Positions 60,754 through 64,000 of a stretch of 64,000 nucleotides of DNA are shown here, piece after piece. The notes under the pieces are model-generated. The model made no database searches. It saw nothing but the letters and a program-made list of their open reading frames with translations, and was not told the DNA's origin. The stretch lies in contig NZ_JACJGB010000001.1 in NCBI RefSeq assembly GCF_014164775.1, positions 62,001 to 126,000 of the forward strand. Reading direction: 5' to 3'. This DNA is from Tessaracoccus sp. MC1679. GTDB taxonomy: Bacteria; Actinomycetota; Actinomycetes; Propionibacteriales; Propionibacteriaceae. Within the stretch, counting starts at the first letter, position 1; each line of letters starts with the position of its first letter. The translations under genes were made by a program, and so were the position numbers.

Positions 60754-63348
60754 TCAGGACACCGCGACAATCCCGTGCGCCCCGCGCTCGGCGTCCACCA
60801 TCACGTGGCTGACGACGGGGTATCGCCCGGGCTCCGGGAACTCCAACTCCACGAACCCGCCCTCCGCCGGCGCCAGCGCCAGTGCCTGGGCGCCACCGCC
60901 GCTGCCGCCGAAGGCGTCCACGCCGTCCTTGAGCAGGTACCCGCCCTCCCGGTACACGGTGTCGAACTGCCCGCCCACGATGTGGAAGCTCGTGGCACGG
61001 TTCGGCCCGGCGTCGAGCACCCAGAAGCGCACCCGCTCCCCCACGCGTGCGACGAACGGCTCCTGGTCGTACTGGTTGGCCACGCCGTTGAACACCACCC
61101 GGTCCGGCTGCTCGGCGGAGACGGCATCCGCGTCCACCTCGGTGGCGGCCTCGGCGGTGGCGGCGTCGTCGGCGACGAAGACCTCGGACTGGACCACCAC
61201 GTACTCGCGGTCCACCTCCGGCAGGCCACCCTCGGGTTCGATGATCACGGCGCCGTGCATGCCGGCGGCGATGTGCGCGCTCATGGGCATCGTCGAGCAG
61301 TGATACATCCAGACGCCGGCGCGCCCGGCCGTGAACCGGTAGACGAGCCGCTCGCCGGGCGCGATCGTGCGCATGGGCCCCTCGGGGTTCAGAGCGCCGG
61401 CGTGGAAGTCGATCGAGTGGCCCATGGAGCCGTCGTTGATGAGCGTGATCTCGAAGTTGTCGCCCACCCGTCCGCGCAGCGTTGGGCCCACGCTGCCGCC
61501 GTTGAAGGTCCACCGCCGCTGCCACACGCCCGGGGCCACCTCCAGGGGCACCTCGGTGACCCGGAACTCGTAGCGGCGGACGGTCTCGTCGGTCAGCGGC
61601 GGGGCCACGGGGTCGACCACGGCGCTGAGCGTCGCGTCCGGGTCCCCGGCCGCGTGACCGTGCTCTGGCTCGGCGGCCTCCTCGTCGGGGGCTGCGGCGG
61701 GCGCGCCCGCCACCACCACGTCGAACGTCATGCCCATCTGACGGTGCCCCACGACGGTGCACCAGCCCTCGATGGACCGGCCCACGATGCCGAGGTCGAG
61801 CTCGGCGCTCTCCCCCGGCGCGAGCCGTGGAGTGCGCAGAGTTCCGATGAGGAGGTCGTGCACGGTGGTGGGGTCCTCGTTGACCAGCTCGACGATGACG
61901 CGGTCGCCCGGCTGGGCCTCCACGCTGTCGGGCACGAACTCCATGTCGCGTGCCGCCACCTTCACCCGGACCGTCTCGCCGGTGGCCGCAACCGACGCGG
62001 CCGGGGCGGTGGTCGAGGCCACGCCGGCCGCCGCCGGATCCAGGCCGACGCCGACGCTGAGCGCGATCGCCAGCGCCGCGACGCCCGCGACCAGACCGTC
62101 GCCGGTGAAGACGCTGCGCCGTTCCTTCAACTCAGGGGCAGGTTCGCCGGCCGCGGCGCGGCGGCGCTCCGCCACGGAGGCTCGGATGCCGCGCACCATG
62201 AGCGGGAGAAATGTCACGAGCGCGGCGAGCACCAGCACGGACACGGTCACCTTGACCCAGCTGGGCAGTGGGGCCACCCAGGCCAGCAGCCCGCCGTTGA
62301 TGACGACGAGCCGCACGGTGGCGAACCGGTCGAACTCGGCGGCGCCGGCGCGCACCACGCGCGGCCCGCCGCCGATCACCGACGGCAACAGGTAGGACAG
62401 CGCGCCGGTGACCAGCTGCAGCAGAAAGCCCACCACCCACAGCGAGGCCAGCATCGGGTATCCGGAGGCCAGCTCGAGGTCGTCGGAGCGTCCGACGTGG
62501 ACGGCGGTGGCGAGGACCGCCACGCACGCCCACACGGCCCCGGCAAGGATCGACGCGGCGGCGAACTCGCGCGGCGGACGCTTCCTCAACGGCACGATGA
62601 GGCAGCGCCCCCACCATCCCAGCGCGGCGGCGTAGAGGACCAGCCCGGCCACCGAGACCGGCCGGAGGCCCGTGAGGGAACCCCCGATCACGACGGCGAT
62701 GGCGGCCAGCAGCACCGGCAGCACCTGCTTGGCGAGGCGCTCGGACCGGTCGTCCATCCGGGTGCGCAGCACCGTGGGCCAGAAGGTCACGAAGGTGCCC
62801 ACCACCGTGAGCCCGATCCAGCCGAGCAGCATGGTCATGGTGTGGGCCACGAGGAGGGCGGCGTGCCAGCGGTCGTCGAGCCCCCAGGCCAGCGTCGCGC
62901 CGAACCCGGCCCCCACGGGCAGGCAGGCCGCCGCCGCGATGTAGTAGCGGATGCAGATCCGGAACCGCCCCGGCAGGGCACGCCTGAGGTCGCGCACCAG
63001 GACGGCGCCGTGCCACAGCACGGCGGCTGATACGACGGTGGCGCCGGTGACCGCGAGCCACCACTGCGCCGTCGGGACGCCGAGGAAGACCAGCAGGGAG
63101 CCGGCCCCCAGCACGCCCAGCCGCACGTCTGCCAGGCGGCGGGTAGCGTCGTCGTCGCGGGTCTTGAGCAGCGCCGCGGTGAAGTGGGCGCTCCACACCA
63201 TCACCGAGTGCGTCAGAGCGCCGAGCGCCACCAGGTGCACCATGAGCCAGGTGGACTCGGGGATCCAGCGATGCGCGAGAGCAACCACGACGGCGGCCGC
63301 CAGCCACACCACCAGCGCGAAGTCGCGGAGCCCGCGGCGGCGCCTCAT
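60754..63348 (-). CDS. Membrane-cupredoxin-copper nitrite reductase fusion protein
   Basis: 864 residues. Residues 1 to about 440: about twelve or thirteen membrane helices with several His (MVHLVALGALTHSVMVW; VAHTMTMLLGWIGLTVVGTF; GALSYLLPSVIGGG), resembling NnrS/haem-copper-type membrane proteins. About 455-550: a plastocyanin-like domain with type 1 copper ligands (H497; WCTVVGHRQMGM, C530). About 590-864: AniA/NirK nitrite reductase with HSIDFHAG (H644, catalytic D647, H649), YHCSTMPMSAHIAAGM (H683, C684, H692, M697), SFHIVGG and SHVMVD. All copper and catalytic residues look intact, so reduction of nitrite to NO outside the membrane is likely, fed through the attached cupredoxin. ATG overlaps the upstream gene's stop by 4 nt. 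Confidence 0.88.
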   Translation of the reverse strand: MRRRRGLRDFALVVWLAAAVVVALAHRWIPESTWLMVHLVALGALTHSVMVWSAHFTAALLKTRDDDATRRLADVRLGVLGAGSLLVFLGVPTAQWWLAVTGATVVSAAVLWHGAVLVRDLRRALPGRFRICIRYYIAAAACLPVGAGFGATLAWGLDDRWHAALLVAHTMTMLLGWIGLTVVGTFVTFWPTVLRTRMDDRSERLAKQVLPVLLAAIAVVIGGSLTGLRPVSVAGLVLYAAALGWWGRCLIVPLRKRPPREFAAASILAGAVWACVAVLATAVHVGRSDDLELASGYPMLASLWVVGFLLQLVTGALSYLLPSVIGGGPRVVRAGAAEFDRFATVRLVVINGGLLAWVAPLPSWVKVTVSVLVLAALVTFLPLMVRGIRASVAERRRAAAGEPAPELKERRSVFTGDGLVAGVAALAIALSVGVGLDPAAAGVASTTAPAASVAATGETVRVKVAARDMEFVPDSVEAQPGDRVIVELVNEDPTTVHDLLIGTLRTPRLAPGESAELDLGIVGRSIEGWCTVVGHRQMGMTFDVVVAGAPAAAPDEEAAEPEHGHAAGDPDATLSAVVDPVAPPLTDETVRRYEFRVTEVPLEVAPGVWQRRWTFNGGSVGPTLRGRVGDNFEITLINDGSMGHSIDFHAGALNPEGPMRTIAPGERLVYRFTAGRAGVWMYHCSTMPMSAHIAAGMHGAVIIEPEGGLPEVDREYVVVQSEVFVADDAATAEAATEVDADAVSAEQPDRVVFNGVANQYDQEPFVARVGERVRFWVLDAGPNRATSFHIVGGQFDTVYREGGYLLKDGVDAFGGSGGGAQALALAPAEGGFVELEFPEPGRYPVVSHVMVDAERGAHGIVAVS

Positions 63349-64000
63349 CCCCTCACCGCCGAGGCGATCACGGTCAGGGCGAACACGAGCATCGCGATCA
63401 CGGTCAGGGTTCCTCCGGTTCGATACAGGTCACCGACGGCGAGAAGGTCGCCGAGGATCCGCGCGGTCATGCCGGCGTGAAGCAGCCCGAGCGGGAGCCA
63501 CATCGACCGACGATACGGCAGGGGGCGGCCGATGACGGCCGGGAAGATGGTGGGGGCGTGCGCCATGATCATGGACACACCGAAGCCGAGGAAGACGCCG
63601 TGGATGGTGGCATCGTGGTGGCCCGCGGCGACCGGCTGCCCGACCACGAGCCACACAGCGCCCGCCACGGCAAGCCATCCGTTGCCGGCCAGCAGCGCGG
63701 CGGCGTTGAAGCGGCGGAACCCGGTGCCGCGGATCATGCGGCGGCCCACGTCGTCGCGGAGCAGCCAGGCGGCCACGAGCAGGCAGCCCAACCCCAGCAC
63801 CCGATAGCCGACGGCGGGGAGGGCGGTCGCGAGGGCGGCGCCGAGCGCCACCACGGTCGCCAGGGCGAGCAGCATGGGCACCGCACGGGCGCCCATGGTG
63901 AGCTGCGCCAATTCGGCGCGCTCCGCGGCGATGGTGATCACCACGAAGGCGGCAAGCAGCGGAAGGGCGGCCGGGATGTCGGCCAGCAGGATCGCGGCCG
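63345..64000 (-). CDS. NnrS-like multi-pass membrane protein, 5' end beyond the window
   Basis: 218 residues visible, open at the right edge: the frame stays open through ILLADIPAALPLLAAFVV to the window end, so the true start lies outside and the first visible GTG (63944) should not be taken as the start. At least six membrane helices; IHGVFLGFGVSMIMAHAPTIF carries His pairs like those of NnrS proteins, which are associated with NO metabolism in denitrifiers. Its stop overlaps the nitrite reductase fusion start by 4 nt (ATGA), so the two are one operon. Confidence 0.75.
   Translation of the reverse strand, partial: AAILLADIPAALPLLAAFVVITIAAERAELAQLTMGARAVPMLLALATVVALGAALATALPAVGYRVLGLGCLLVAAWLLRDDVGRRMIRGTGFRRFNAAALLAGNGWLAVAGAVWLVVGQPVAAGHHDATIHGVFLGFGVSMIMAHAPTIFPAVIGRPLPYRRSMWLPLGLLHAGMTARILGDLLAVGDLYRTGGTLTVIAMLVFALTVIASAVRG

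Noticed and set aside
60664-63030. Plus-strand frame of 788 codons opposite the nitrite reductase fusion
   Set aside because: His/Gly/Ala/Arg-rich mirror translation, no motifs.

Overview
This is a high-GC actinobacterial chromosome segment with strongly G/C-biased third codon positions. The core gene set (glmU-prs-rplY, rsmI-tatD-rsmA-ispE, a PMT mannosyltransferase, a MarP-type protease, a Glp gephyrin-like protein next to a SepX/GLPR-like protein, 5-FCL, fmdB, mscL, a eukaryote-type UGPase) suggests Propionibacteriaceae or a close relative (inference; no rRNA is present). No insertion sequence, phage, plasmid or CRISPR signature was seen.

Layout. 1-0.5 kb: 3'-truncated rplY. 0.6-13.8 kb: an L-rhamnoside utilisation island with a GH78 rhamnosidase, ABC importer (binding protein and two permeases), two LacI regulators, a RhaI-type isomerase and an unusual kinase-aldolase fusion, tied together by TGAAACGTTTCA-like operators. 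13.9-16.3 kb: prs and glmU. 16.4-22.0 kb: an overlapping alpha-galactosidase / LacI / clan-A glycosidase operon. 22.2-25.6 kb: two secreted proteins and a DUF427 protein. 25.6-28.0 kb: a Gfo/Idh/MocA dehydrogenase divergent from a LacI regulator. 28.0-31.2 kb: a NarL-type two-component system with a membrane protein. 31.3-38.2 kb: an arabinan/arabinoside locus (GH43, two permeases, binding protein, GH51, divergent LacI) in which one permease and the binding protein each carry a one-base frameshift in a short G run. 38.2-41.5 kb: a gene-poor stretch with a Gln tRNA, a DUF222 protein, tag, and a divergent pair made of a 22-residue lysine-rich peptide and a 70-residue HTH protein around a 23-bp-periodic operator array. 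41.6-64 kb: mostly housekeeping genes, ending in a large membrane-cupredoxin-copper nitrite reductase fusion and an adjoining NnrS-like membrane protein that runs off the right edge.

How it fits together. Five LacI-family regulators in 36 kb each sit beside a carbohydrate enzyme set; both importers lack an ATP-binding subunit and presumably share an ATPase encoded elsewhere. The glycosidases of the rhamnose, galactose and GH51 sets have no signal peptide, so imported oligosaccharides or glycosides are probably cut inside the cell; only the GH43 enzyme looks like a surface lipoprotein. The sugar islands lie between core genes (prs/rplY and ispE/glmU) that are close together in many actinobacteria, suggesting insertion into a conserved backbone. 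Many first genes of transcription units show a TANNNT box 6-7 nt before an ATG/GTG, i.e. leaderless transcripts, which I used to choose several starts.
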